Source of the DNA: Diphasiastrum complanatum
Taxonomy: Eukaryota > Streptophyta > Lycopodiopsida > Lycopodiales > Lycopodiaceae
Direction of reading: 5' to 3'
NCBI GenBank assembly: GCA_029204225.1
Contig: CM055106.1
Coordinates: 6,791,156 to 6,855,155, forward strand
Length of the DNA: 64,000 nt
Translations under genes and position numbers: made by a program
In this document: in pieces, positions 20,546 to 31,292 of the stretch
Position numbering within the stretch: the first letter of the stretch is position 1
How the letters are laid out: the number at the start of each line of letters is the position of its first letter
Notes under the pieces: model-generated
Seen by the model: the letters and a program-made list of their open reading frames with translations, nothing else
What the model was told of the DNA's origin: nothing
The model's database searches: none

Positions 20546-22200
20546 AACATGTTTAGACCTTTGATAGAAATAGTCATATAATAAACAACTGCATCTGATA
20601 GTTTGACTATCGGAGCATTGCCTTGCCCGTGAGGTTGAAAAACTAATCCTTGATCAAGATAACATCTTTGTTGGTGAATATCTTTGATGTAGTGGGATCA
20701 TACAACTAATAAGCTTTGTCTGAAGAAGTATAACCAATGAAAATGAATTTGATACTGTTGGAGTCCAACTTCTTTATGATCTCCTATGGTATTTGTGCAT
20801 AGGCAATACAACCGAAAACTCTAAAATTCAATAGTGATGGTTTGGAGCCTATCCAAACTTTGTAAGGTGTGTCTATTTTGAATATAAAATGCAGTGGAAA
20901 TAGCTTCAGCCCACAAGAACTTTGATAGTGTCGCATGAGCAAGCATACACTTAGCTACTTCGACTAAGGTGCGATTCTTTCTCTCAACAATTCCATTCAA
21001 TTGAGGTAAATAAGAAGTAATGAATTGTTTCTCAATGTCTTAGCAAAGGCAATACTCCTTGATTTTGGTTGAAATGTATTTTCCATTGTTGTCTGACCTT
21101 AGTGCTTTGATTCTTTTACCAGTTTCAAGTTTTGCATGCTTCGGCTCCTTGAATTGTCTAAAGAGGTTGAAAACCTTTGATTTTTTATTCACGAAATAAA
21201 CAGCCATTCTTCTCAAAACTTCATCGATAAATGTAATAAAGTACTTTGCACCTACCAATGATTTTGCATTGGACTACAAATGTCTGAATGAACAACATCT
21301 AGAACATCTCCATGCATGTGACTTGATGTAAATGGAATCATAGTTTACTTTCCGACAATGCAACTTTGACAAATTGGAAAGTCGATTTTCTTATCTGAAT
21401 AATCGAGATCAAGTAATAGAGATTGTCTAAACATGTTCGATACATATGCATGATTCAAGTGAGCTAGCCTATAGTGTCATACTAATGCTTTATTAACTAG
21501 AACATAAGTATTCAGGGCTTGACTTGTGTCAGAATAACAATGACTCAATCTATATAAGTATCCATGTCTCTTTTTGAGTGCAAGGATCTTATTCATCCTA
21601 TTGACAATTTTGCATTGATCAGTTTTGAACTCTACTTTATGATCTAGATCAATAATTTTATTGATCGATAACAGAATTTTTGAAAGTTTAAATATATATA
21701 GAACACTAGATAGTAGTTTGAACTGATCATTTTGAAAGCTTAATCTTATAGTACCTTCACCTTCCATAGTGTGTGTACTATCGTCACCAAGATGAAAGAA
21801 CTTCTTTGTATTGTAAAGCGTATATGACTAGAAAAATTCAAGATGACATCTTGGTGTACTATCATCACCAAGATGAAAGAACTTCAATGTATTGTAAAGT
21901 GTATAGGATTAGAAAAATTCAAAATGATTGGTCATGTGTTGAGTAGCTCTAGAATCAAGAAACCAAGCATTGTCGATCATAAATGCTTCCTCATCCATGC
22001 CTTGAACATGGAATTGTGATGTCTCTACAAGTGCATTTGCTTGTTGGAGGTTTTTGTATTTAATATTCTATAATCTCGAATCTCATGATTAGTGTATTTT
22101 CAATGGTTATAGAGCATCTTCTTCTTTGACTGTGGGCTTTATAATTGCTCTTGACTTTGTGTCAGGTTCCGATTCGATACAAATTGTTTTAAGCTTTTAT
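20546..22200 (-). pseudogene. Copia relic, minus strand: CCHC remnant, protease tail, integrase
   Basis: On the minus strand from right to left: a decayed CCHC knuckle (NHEIRD phrase near 22080-22110), a protease/pre-integrase segment (21767-21477), integrase core (21258-21040, FITFIDEVLRRM and ALRSDNNGKY) and integrase tail to about 20560 (QLNGIVERKNRTL). Many stops. The family resembles the gag relic at 7740-8550, but the order on the strand shows a different copy. A 49-bp phrase (about 21775-21830) recurs near 21850-21910, a local duplication. Confidence 0.72.
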
Positions 22201-22229
22201 TCATCTGATGTTTGGAGTCTTTGTTTACA

Positions 22230-24815
22230 TATAGAGCGTGTGATACTGAATTTGAAGAACTAAAAGTCATTGCGGATGGAACTAGGGAGCCAAGGATTAA
22301 AAGATTAGGTCATTTGAACTTTGGAAGCCTAAATGTGATGAGAAAATTGGATATAGTGATATGGTAAAGGGATTGCCTATGATAGAAGCTCATTTGAAGA
22401 CAATATGTGAATCATGTGTTTATGGTGAGTAGCATCATGAGAAATTCAAGCGTGGTGGAGTTTCAAGCTCAGCGAACATCTTAGATCTACTCCACACTGA
22501 TTTATGTGGACCTATGAGGATGATTTCTATAGGGGGAGCATACTACTTCATTACTTTCATAGATGATCTGTGTTGTAAGATGTGGATTTGCTTTTTGAAG
22601 AAGAAATCTTATGCTTTTGCACTTGCTTCAAAGCAATGTTATAAAACCAAATAAGTAGGAAGATTAAAATCTTGAGATATGATAGTGGAGGTGAGTAGAG
22701 GTCCAATGAGTTCGAATAATTTTGTGATCATTGTAGAATCAAGAGACAATTTACACAAGCTCATACTCTAGAACTCAATGGTATAGCTGAGCGCCAAAAT
22801 CTCACAATTATGGAGAGGGCCATATCTGTGCTTGCAGATATGAAACTACCACAAGGATTTTTGTCAGGAGCATACAACACCACAATGTATCTCCAAAATA
22901 AGAGTCCCTATACCTAAGATTACACTTGAAGAGGCATTTACAAAAAAGAAGCCAAAAGTGAGCTATTTGCAAAAGTTTGAGTGTAAAGTCTTTGTTGACA
23001 TTCCTAAGGAAGATAATGGTAAGCTTGATGTAAAAGTATTGAAGTGTATTTTCTTAAATTATGATGATCATGTGAAGGGCTACATTTTCTTTGACCCTTT
23101 GGAGAGAAAAATGCATGTTAGCCATGATGGATCCATGATGTACAAGGATGACAATGTTGAGAAGATTGATACATTGAATAGTAAGGATATTGTTGTAAGA
23201 ATTCCTCCTGATGATGGACCATTTGTAGATATTCCTAATGATGGATATGGTGATTCACCTTGTGATACACATCACAACCTTGTGAGACAAAATGAATAAG
23301 CCATTTGAACCCAAGATGGTTGAAGTTGCAGGTGACAAGTGAAAGGAAAAGGATGTTCCTGGGAACATACTCTCACGAGGAAGCATATCGCCTAACATGA
23401 AGCTCCCCAAATGGTTTAAGTGGTTGATAGAGAGCCATGACATGGATGACTTTCTTGAAACATCCATCTAAGAAGAACTACAAAGATCAATAAGGGAGAA
23501 GACGCAACCTGATATATATGAAGCAAATTACACTCTCTTATCTAGCACCATTCAAAACAAAGAGCCTTCAACTTATGGCAAAAGATGATGACATTTGGGT
23601 CAAAGCCATGAGAGAGAAGATTGATTCAATCGCCAAGCATGACACATGGGACATGGTGGAGCCACCAGTTGGTATGAAATCCATTGGTTGTAAATGGGTA
23701 TACAAGACAAAATACCATGTAGATGGGAGCATAGCAAAGCACAAAGCGAGATTGGTCATCAAAGGTTATACACAAAGTAAGGGCATTGATTATGAAGAGA
23801 CTTTGGTGCAAGTATGTACATGAAATACTTTACAATTGCTTATCTCTTTAGCCTCTCATTTTGATTGGCCTTTACATCAGATGAATGTAAAATCTACTTT
23901 TTCGGATGGTAATTTGGAGGAGGAAGTGTTCATGGATCAACCTGAAGGGCTTGTTGAGAAAGGATAGGATCGTAAAGGTTGTCGCTTGAAGAAAGCACTA
24001 TATTGCCTAAAACAGGTGTCACATGTGTGGTATAGCTTGATTGATACCTATTTCCATACTAAGAAGATGGTGAGAACACAATCGAATCCTAATCTTTATG
24101 TCTTATGCGTTGATGGTATAATTGCTTTGGTTTCACTTTATGTTGACGACTTGATTATCACTAAAAATAATCAAGAGATGATAGACACGATTAAGATGGA
24201 TCCCATGAATCAATTCGAGATGACGGATTTCACTCCAATGCACTATTGTCTTGGAGTGGAAGTGTGGCAAAAATGACATGAGGTGGGACTAACTCAGGTC
24301 AAGTATGTTAGGGAATTGATGCACATGTTTAGGCTACATAACTATAAGCCAGTGAAGGCACCATCAAGCTAGTTTAAAAGATTCTCAAACTTGATGAGTC
24401 ATAGCCATTTTGTGCTATGTTGTATAGATGATTTACCTTACCACGTCTAGGCCGGATATATGCTATGTTGTTGGTATTATGAGTTAGTTTATGACAGCAC
24501 CTACTGAAATGCATTGGAAGACAGCCAAGCGCATTTTGCGGTATGTTAAGGATCCTTCTAACTATGGCTTAGTGTATAGGACACATGAGGGTTTACCTGA
24601 GATTTGTGATTTTGTGGATGCGGATTGGGGAGGTGACTATGATGATTGTAGGTCAACCACAAGATATGTTTTCCAATTTTTTAGTAGTTGTTTTTCTTGG
24701 TATAATAAGAAACAAACCCCAATTGCTCTATCCATAATAGAAGTCGAGTATAAAGCAATGTGTAGTGTAGCACATGAAGCTATATGGTTGAGAAAAATCT
24801 TGGGAGAGATTTTTA
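22230..24815 (+). pseudogene. Copia pol relic, plus strand: integrase, RT, RNase H
   Basis: Begins in the pre-integrase region (RLGHLNFGSLNVM near 22300). Integrase core follows (LLHTDLCGPM near 22480, YFITFIDDL near 22550), then a linker at 22958-23299. RT runs 23580-24276 (GCKWVYKTKYHVDGS, YVDDLIITKN) and RNase H 24491-24815 (ADWGGDYDD). Gag, protease, LTRs and primer site are not visible. Both ends are cut: on the left against the minus-strand relic, on the right against the gypsy relic. Stops and shifts throughout. Confidence 0.78.
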
Positions 24816-27800
24816 TGTGAAGCACACGAGAAACCTTGGCCGTACATTTTGCATCAGCAACTTTGACAACTTTGGCTTCAACCCACTTGGTCATATAGTC
24901 ACTTGCTACGATAATGTATCAAGCCTGAGATCCTCACGCGGCAGGATGAATAGGACCCACATATCCAGTCCCCATTTTTCAATTGGTGCTTGCGATAAAA
25001 TTGGATGTAAGGGTTCATAGTTCTGTCTAGTAGGTCATCATGCTCGCTGGCAAACATCACATGTCTGAATATAGTTTTCTGTGTCCTTATGAAATGTAGG
25101 CCACCAACAACCTGATTGCAAAAGTTTGTGAACAATAATATCTGTAGAAAAGTGTCATCTGCCCATGTCATCATGTGAAAACATGATTAGATCTTATATT
25201 TTTCATGTGGTAAAACACATCTACGTAGAATATTGTCTGATCCACAATCATACAATTGTCCTACAATCAATTGATAAGGTTGAGCCTTATGAATCAATTG
25301 CCTCTTCTGTACTTTTGTCAAAGAGTCATTCGATTGTTTTAGCATCAAGTACTCAACAATATTTGTTGCCCACTCAGGTACAGCCTCTACATAGAATAAT
25401 GTAGCATCTGGTAATTCATCATCCACTTCAGTATTAACTGGTGCAGATTCAATTCGTGAAACGTGGTCGGCTAGATAATGTTGCTTCCCCTTACGAACCA
25501 CAATTCGAAAGTCAAATTCAGTCAATAACAGTAACCATCTTGCAATATGCCCTGTGCTAATGTCAAAAATTTTGTACAAAAAAAATCATGGCTAACGCTT
25601 CACGTTCTGTTGTTGAATAGTTCTTCTCTGAATCTGTAAGTTGTCTGCTTGCAAATCGTATTGGATAGTCCTTCTTATATTCACCTGGCTGTGTCAAAAC
25701 TGATCCAATTGCATATTTCGAGGTTGGCAAGATTCGAATTTGCTAGGAGTTTAGAAAGCTGAATGCTGCTTCAAAGAAAGATCACCACCCATTACCCTTC
25801 ACGGATTCCATTCTAGACCAAGTCGTTGGGCAAGAACGTTACAGTTTCTGTGATGGCTTCTCTAGCTATAATGAAGTTGGAGTAAGGAAGGAGGGGTCCA
25901 AAATGCTTTCAATAAAAGGTAATGGAAAGTGATCCTTCCACGTCACTTTGTTCAAGGCCTTGAGATTCACACAAATTCTCAATTTCTCATTTTTCTTAGG
26001 AACAATGAAAATCAGTGAAATTCATTCGGTATGTTTGATCTCATAAATGAAATAGATGTCAAGCAATCTCTGAAGCTCTTTCTTTATTAGATCCTCAACA
26101 GTAGGATTACAACGATAGAACTTTGTAACCTTTGGCACTGCATCAAGTATTAAAGGTACAATGTGTTCAATAACTGACGTCGGAATACCCTTGAGATCTT
26201 TATAAGTCCATGCAAAGCAATCTTGATACTTAATAAGTAATGTTCAGAGTGCTTAAAACTGTTTAGGATTAAGTTGTGATCCAACTTGTACAATCTTTTA
26301 TGGTTCTCCTAGTTCAGCAATATTCATAGGTTGTGTCCTAGCTGGGCCATCATAAATATCTTTCGATTATGGCACTTGTTCTTCAGGTTCACGATGTGCT
26401 TTGGGTAACATGATAACCATATCATCCAATGTATAGTGTTTAAAATGTTCGAACATATCATGTTGGACTACATCTGTTTGTTCTTTGTCAACAGGACTTG
26501 TCTTGGATCTTTGCTTAGCCTTCTTAGCAGGGATTGATCGTGAAGGTGATGACTTTTGAGAAGATAAACTCTTCTTCGAAGGTGAAGACTTCCTAGATGA
26601 TGATGTCTTGCTAGACCTCTGACTTGAAGAATCTTCCTTGACTTTTTTTTTGTCTTTATCCAGTAAGGTGGCACATTCTTTCAATCAATCTTTTGAGAAG
26701 GATTTTTCCATTTCCGGACCGTATTATAATATTGCTTGGCTTGTTTCTTCGTCATTGAACTTGTGATCCTGTCTTTTTTCAATATAACTGCTTTTGGTGG
26801 TTTTATTGTTGATTCATTAGGAATATTACGCACTCCAAATCTGATCGGATCCATGTGATTTAGAATCTGTTCATCAGTAAGTTCTGCATTGTCATCATAA
26901 GTCAAGACATGACTCACGGGAATGAGTTCATCTTCAATCGGATCTGGTATAGGCTCCGTTGATATCCAAGCTACGTTCAATACATTCAATGGAAAAGTGA
27001 TCGGTGTATCCAAGGTTTGATCCAATAATGAAATCTCGATCAAATATGATTGATTATCTTGTTGAAACATATATCCTGCTATACAGTCAATCATTGCAAG
27101 AGCTTCATTCCAGTTAACAATATCGATTTGAGAGTCGTAATGAATTGTCAAATTTTTTACTGGTCGGTCACAAGTATGATCCATTGTTGATGAATCATCA
27201 TACTCTTTTTGAACCACTGGTTTGATAGTCCAAGTTACAGGATCAACCTTGACTGCCGTTCATGATTTTCAAACGTGATTTTCCAGGTACCCCAGTTATG
27301 AATTACTTACGCAACTCGTAACCATGGGCGTCCCAATAGGACTCGGTAGACATTTGGTGCTCCTAGTAAGTCCATTAGTACGAAAGTAATGATGAACTGT
27401 ACTCCGACAATTCTGACAAGTATATCTTCAACCATTCCTCGCGGATGAACTATCGTTTGATCAACCAGCTTAATGGCAAAAGTAGCAGGTTTTAACTTTA
27501 TAAGACCCCATTTTGCACATAGCTTTGTAGAAATCAGGTTAACTCTCGAATTGCCATCTATCACGGCTGTTTTATTAGGAAATTGTCTATGCAGTATCGG
27601 CAGGGTGATATTTTTTTGTTCACTTTCCCAAGCTGCCCTGACATGGAGTACTTCATTAGATTCTTCAAATCCGGCACAAAAAAGTGGCTCTTGATGGAGT
27701 TCTGGTTCAGCTTGAGTTAACTTTTGTGCTACTATATCTTTTGCTTTTAGCACCAACTTCAGAAACTCTCCCAACAAAATATTGATCTTACTAGAAAAAA

Positions 27801-28556
27801 TATTCATGAGTAGTTTTATTTGCGGTGCTTCTGGTTCAGTCATCTTGAAGGGTTCTTCATGATGATGCACTGAGCATTCATATCTGAACGTGAATTATTC
27901 GATAATTGCACTGGTGAAGAATGAACTTTGGTTGTTGCTTTAGCAGCTTCAAGCTCCTCTTCCTCTTGCAAATGTTTAATCCACTGCCTCATATCCTGAT
28001 ATCTTCTCTTTTTTGCATGAAGATTTGGATAGACTCCAGATGCTGTTGGTATATCAATTAATGGTATAGAATCAGTAGGTACTGAATCTGCTACAGGTTC
28101 TTCCTGCTTTTGTGCTCTGGTAACCACCATCAAGGGTACACTTGGTTTATTCTGAGCTACTGGTCTTTGCTTGATTGTTATCAAATTTATAGGAGTTGTA
28201 GCCGGTGGTGGCTTCGGTCTTGCTGGACATTCCTTATAGCAATGCCCATAATTACAGTCATGACAGAATGGGACAAGTTTGTCTTTATTTGGACATTCTG
28301 CAACTCTGTGATTTTCTCCGCATGCAAAGCATCCAAGTGATGCTTTGGTTCAGTTTTTAGATGCTTCTTGTTGCACGACGATATAAATAGCATATTGTTC
28401 TAAAGATCCACCTTCATGATCATTGTTATAATTCCATTGCTTGGCACTTCTGTAAGGTTCTGGTTCGATTACACTGGCAAGAGGAGCGGGGTGCTTTGTG
28501 TCAAAATATTGGAAAAATCTATCTAATGTTGTGAGTAGGGGTCCTAAAAATGCCAA
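24815..28556 (-). pseudogene. Ty3/gypsy gag-pol relic, minus strand
   Basis: Domains read right to left. The Gag end has two CCHC-type fingers (CFACGENHRVAEC and CHDCNYGHCYKEC, about 28340-28230). An aspartic protease segment (27870-27307) has IDGNSRVNLIS and LLGRPWLR. A spacer frame of about 280 codons lies at 27217-26367. RT (about 26350-25800) has the PKKNEKLRICVNLKALNK block; RNase H covers about 25720-25450. The integrase H2C2 finger and core start (25579-24815) include ADHVSRI, RRCVLPHEKY and DYMTKWVEAKVV. The order PR-RT-RNaseH-INT identifies Ty3/gypsy. The integrase is truncated at 24815 against the copia relic. LTRs are not found. Confidence 0.82.
26367..27217 (-). pseudogene. Gypsy spacer frame between protease and RT
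   Basis: Two overlapping minus-strand ORFs (27217-26681 and 26684-26367) cover the stretch between protease and RT of the gypsy relic. No enzyme motif. A DIVNWNEALAMIDC phrase recurs as DIINWGHALATVDC in the second gypsy fragment at 30690-31057. The end is a Ser/Lys-rich low-complexity segment. Probably a lineage-specific linker of the polyprotein. Confidence 0.55.
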
Positions 28557-29103
28557 TAAGCTCTTTTGGCTTAGTAAAGACCCATCTTAGAATGAAATAT
28601 TCAAGGTAGGTAGAAGTAGAAACTAGAGCTACCATAGGAATTGCCATTTCTACTTTGCATGTCACATTTAATGCATGAAAAGACTAGGTGGCACAGTTAG
28701 ACATAGTGAGGTGGCTTGAATAAGTCTAGATAGCTTGAGAGGTGGATTCACAACTCCAATTCAACTCAAAGTAGGAGTAGAGTCCATGGATCTACATATA
28801 TGTGATGTGCTCTCATTGAGAAAATGATGAAATTTGTGTGTAATGCAAATTTGGAGACAAGCTCTTTGTGCCCTCTCTCTCTACTCGAGTTTTGAACTTT
28901 CATATTCTCTCTCTAGCCGAGTTGAGAAATTTATTGTGCTTAGTTTCATGTTTTGTTGACAGATCTTGCTTGTAACACAATAATATTTCTTGTATGATCA
29001 GCTTTCCTATTGTCAATCAATGCTAGTCTGATCTTTATGGTATTATTGGGCTTAGGAGATCAAAAGTACATGTGTTGGGAGTCCCACACGTGTGAATTCA
29101 ACA
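28557..29103 (+). repeat. 5' LTR of a plus-strand copia element (left edge unresolved)
   Basis: Ends GAATTCAACA at 29103 directly before primer site TGGTATCAGAGCC. Carries CACACGTGTG at about 29086. No second LTR exists in the window, so the left edge near 28557 is only where the gypsy frame stops. Confidence 0.6.
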
Positions 29104-29116
29104 TGGTATCAGAGCC
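29104..29116 (+). other. Primer-binding site (Met tRNA)
   Basis: TGGTATCAGAGCC immediately after an LTR end ending in CA. Confidence 0.88.
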
Positions 29117-29860
29117 AACCTAAGATTTACAAGCAAATCTAATCAAAAAGTTTGCAAATTTGATCAGATTTCAAGCTAGGAATTGTCTAGATTTTACTTT
29201 CTAGCTAGTTTGCAGTTTTCTGGTGATTTAGAACTTCAAACCACTTTGAATAGTCCAGATCAGGTACTGTACGGAATTTCAGGTGCTGGCACGTATGAAA
29301 TCCACCCATTTTCAGTTTGGTGGTTCTCTCACACCTTTGATCCAGATTTCATGCATATTAGCCCACTAGAAAGCTAGAAATGTACAGAATCTGATGCAAT
29401 TTGAATCATGACAGTTGGATAAGCCAATCAAAAGTTATAAGCTTTTGAAGAGTTGTAGGTAGGGTACCTAGACCTGTGGCAAATCGTGAGTACATGTCAT
29501 TTATTGCTTGAATGATCACAAAAATCATCCAAAAGTTGACCAATCTCATCTATATGTGATTAAGATAAAATTTCTAGGTTCTAGGCAAATAGTTTTATAC
29601 AAATAGACTGTATTTGAGTCAATTTGACATTTTTGGAGTATTTCACACGTGTGAAATTCAGAAAACCCTAACTTTTGACATACTTCATCTTTTTTGATGA
29701 TTCAAATCTTGTTTTAGAGAGATTGTCGAGCTAGTGAGATATATCTCACAGTTTTTTGCTTAGTCTTGCATAGGATTTGGTTTTGTACCCTTGATTGGTT
29801 CCTGTAGTGAGAAGACAAGCAATTTTTTTCATCCATCTTTTTTTATTTCCATCATTCTGT

Positions 29861-30672
29861 ATGACTTCAATGGGTGTCTTTCTATTAGAAGCAAATGAAA
29901 GATTGTCAACCTCCAATTACTCAATTTGGAAGGTTAGGATGGAATCTATCTTAATACTACAAGATGTGATGGATATTGTACTTGGAATTGAAGAAAAACC
30001 ACAAATTCCTCAAGAAATTCCAAAATACAAAAAGAGAGCTAGGATGGCTCTGCATTATATTAAGATGAATGTCTCAAATGACATCTTAAGAGAAATTGGT
30101 GCTTGTACTAATGCCAAATATGCTTGGGATACTCTCAAGTCCATCTATGAGGCAAAGAATACTTCTAGACTTCTAACACTAAGAAACCAAAACTTTCAAA
30201 GTGTATAGAGAAGTGATGAATGTGCTTCAGCTTATGTAATGAGAGTTAAAGACCTCCATAGAGAATTGTCATGCATAGGAGACTCCATCAACCAAAATGA
30301 ACTTGTTTAAGTCATACTTAATGGGTTAAAGGAGGCATATGACAACCTTGTTCAGAGTTATGCCATTAAGGAGGAGCTACCAACTATGGAAGCACTCATT
30401 TCTGAAGAATCAAGACAAGAGTATAAACTCTTGAAAATGGAAAGACTGTCTCTCAACATTGATGGTAAAGCTCTCTTTACCAAAGACAAGCACAAGACAA
30501 GAAGTAAGAATCAACACCAACCCTCTTCAAGCAAGAACAATCTTATTTCCAAGGATAAAGGAGAAGAGGATGAGTCCTCTCAAGCTTCCACATCCAAGAA
30601 GAAGAAGAAAAACATCAAGTGTTTCTTTTGTGGCAAGAAGGGGCATTATGCCACCAATTATCAAGATTCTTA
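29861..30672 (+). pseudogene. Copia gag relic fused to an integrase scrap
   Basis: ATG at 29861 (MTSMGVFLLEANERLS) opens a Gag close to that of element B and of the stub at 60 kb. Stops at 30206 (TAG) and about 30308 (TAA, where relatives have Gln) interrupt it. The knuckle reads CFFCGKKGHYATNY, its last Cys changed to Tyr. Immediately after it (about 30660-30700) the text jumps to KILRSDGGGEYAS, a motif from the integrase core some 300 codons further on in intact elements. A deletion has therefore joined gag to integrase. The relic then stops at the gypsy fragment near 30700. Confidence 0.78.
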
Positions 30673-30689
30673 GAAGTGATGGAGGTGGT

Positions 30690-31057
30690 GAGTATGCTTC
30701 ATCCGTCATTTCGACATCATCCATGGAAAGAATACCTTCTTCCGAAACATGGGCAGTAGAGACACTAGGTTCTCCTGGGCACCAAGCTATAGGAATGGGG
30801 TCTATCATCATAAGGGGAATGATGGGTGTGTCAATGTCCGTAGAAGATGGAAGAATATCCACATCTTCTGCAGCCGTTTCGATACGACATCGATTGGAAT
30901 CCGCACAGTCCACAGTAGCTAGTGCATGACCCCAATTGATTATGTCTGTGGTTCGTGTATAGTGGCCTTTTGATTGGATCGGGACACTATCTGATTCGTC
31001 ATATGTTGAACATCCCTTCCCCCACACTTTCCGAACCATTCTGCACCGCCACTTCAC
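30690..31057 (-). pseudogene. Ty3/gypsy spacer fragment, minus strand
   Basis: The minus-strand frame resembles the spacer between protease and RT in the gypsy relic at 26367-27217: same order of DI(I/V)NW..ALA..DC, a DTPI phrase, and a DD..(M/L)TDE phrase. No other gypsy domain accompanies it. It lies head-to-head with the tandem repeats and the plus-strand unknown frame. Confidence 0.5.
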
Positions 31058-31222
31058 ATCTCAACCGAAGCCACTCCAGCAGATCTCAACCGGAGCCCAA
31101 CCCTTCACATCTCAACCAAAGCCACTCCATCAGATCTCAACTGGAGCCCAACCCTTCAGATCTCAACCAAAGCCACTCCATCAGATTTCAACCGGAGCCT
31201 AACCCTTCACATCTCAACCAAC
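31053..31222 (+). repeat. Tandem repeat, 51-bp unit, three copies plus a partial
   Basis: Units start at 31053, 31104, 31155 and 31206 (partial). 51 bp is 17 codons, and the plus-strand frame reads a 17-residue repeat of the type SHLNQSHSIRSQLEPNP. Copies differ at a few bases. Whether it is translated is unknown. Confidence 0.9.
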
Positions 31223-31292
31223 GCCCTTTCCACTGTCTTAGCTCTCAACCGAAGCAGTTTTTCCAGAACCCTCATTCTTCCATTTTCCAACC

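Noticed and set aside
24815-28556. Gypsy relic as a pararetrovirus insertion
   Set aside because: The order protease, RT, RNase H, integrase and a chromodomain-less integrase end fit Ty3/gypsy; pararetroviruses lack integrase.
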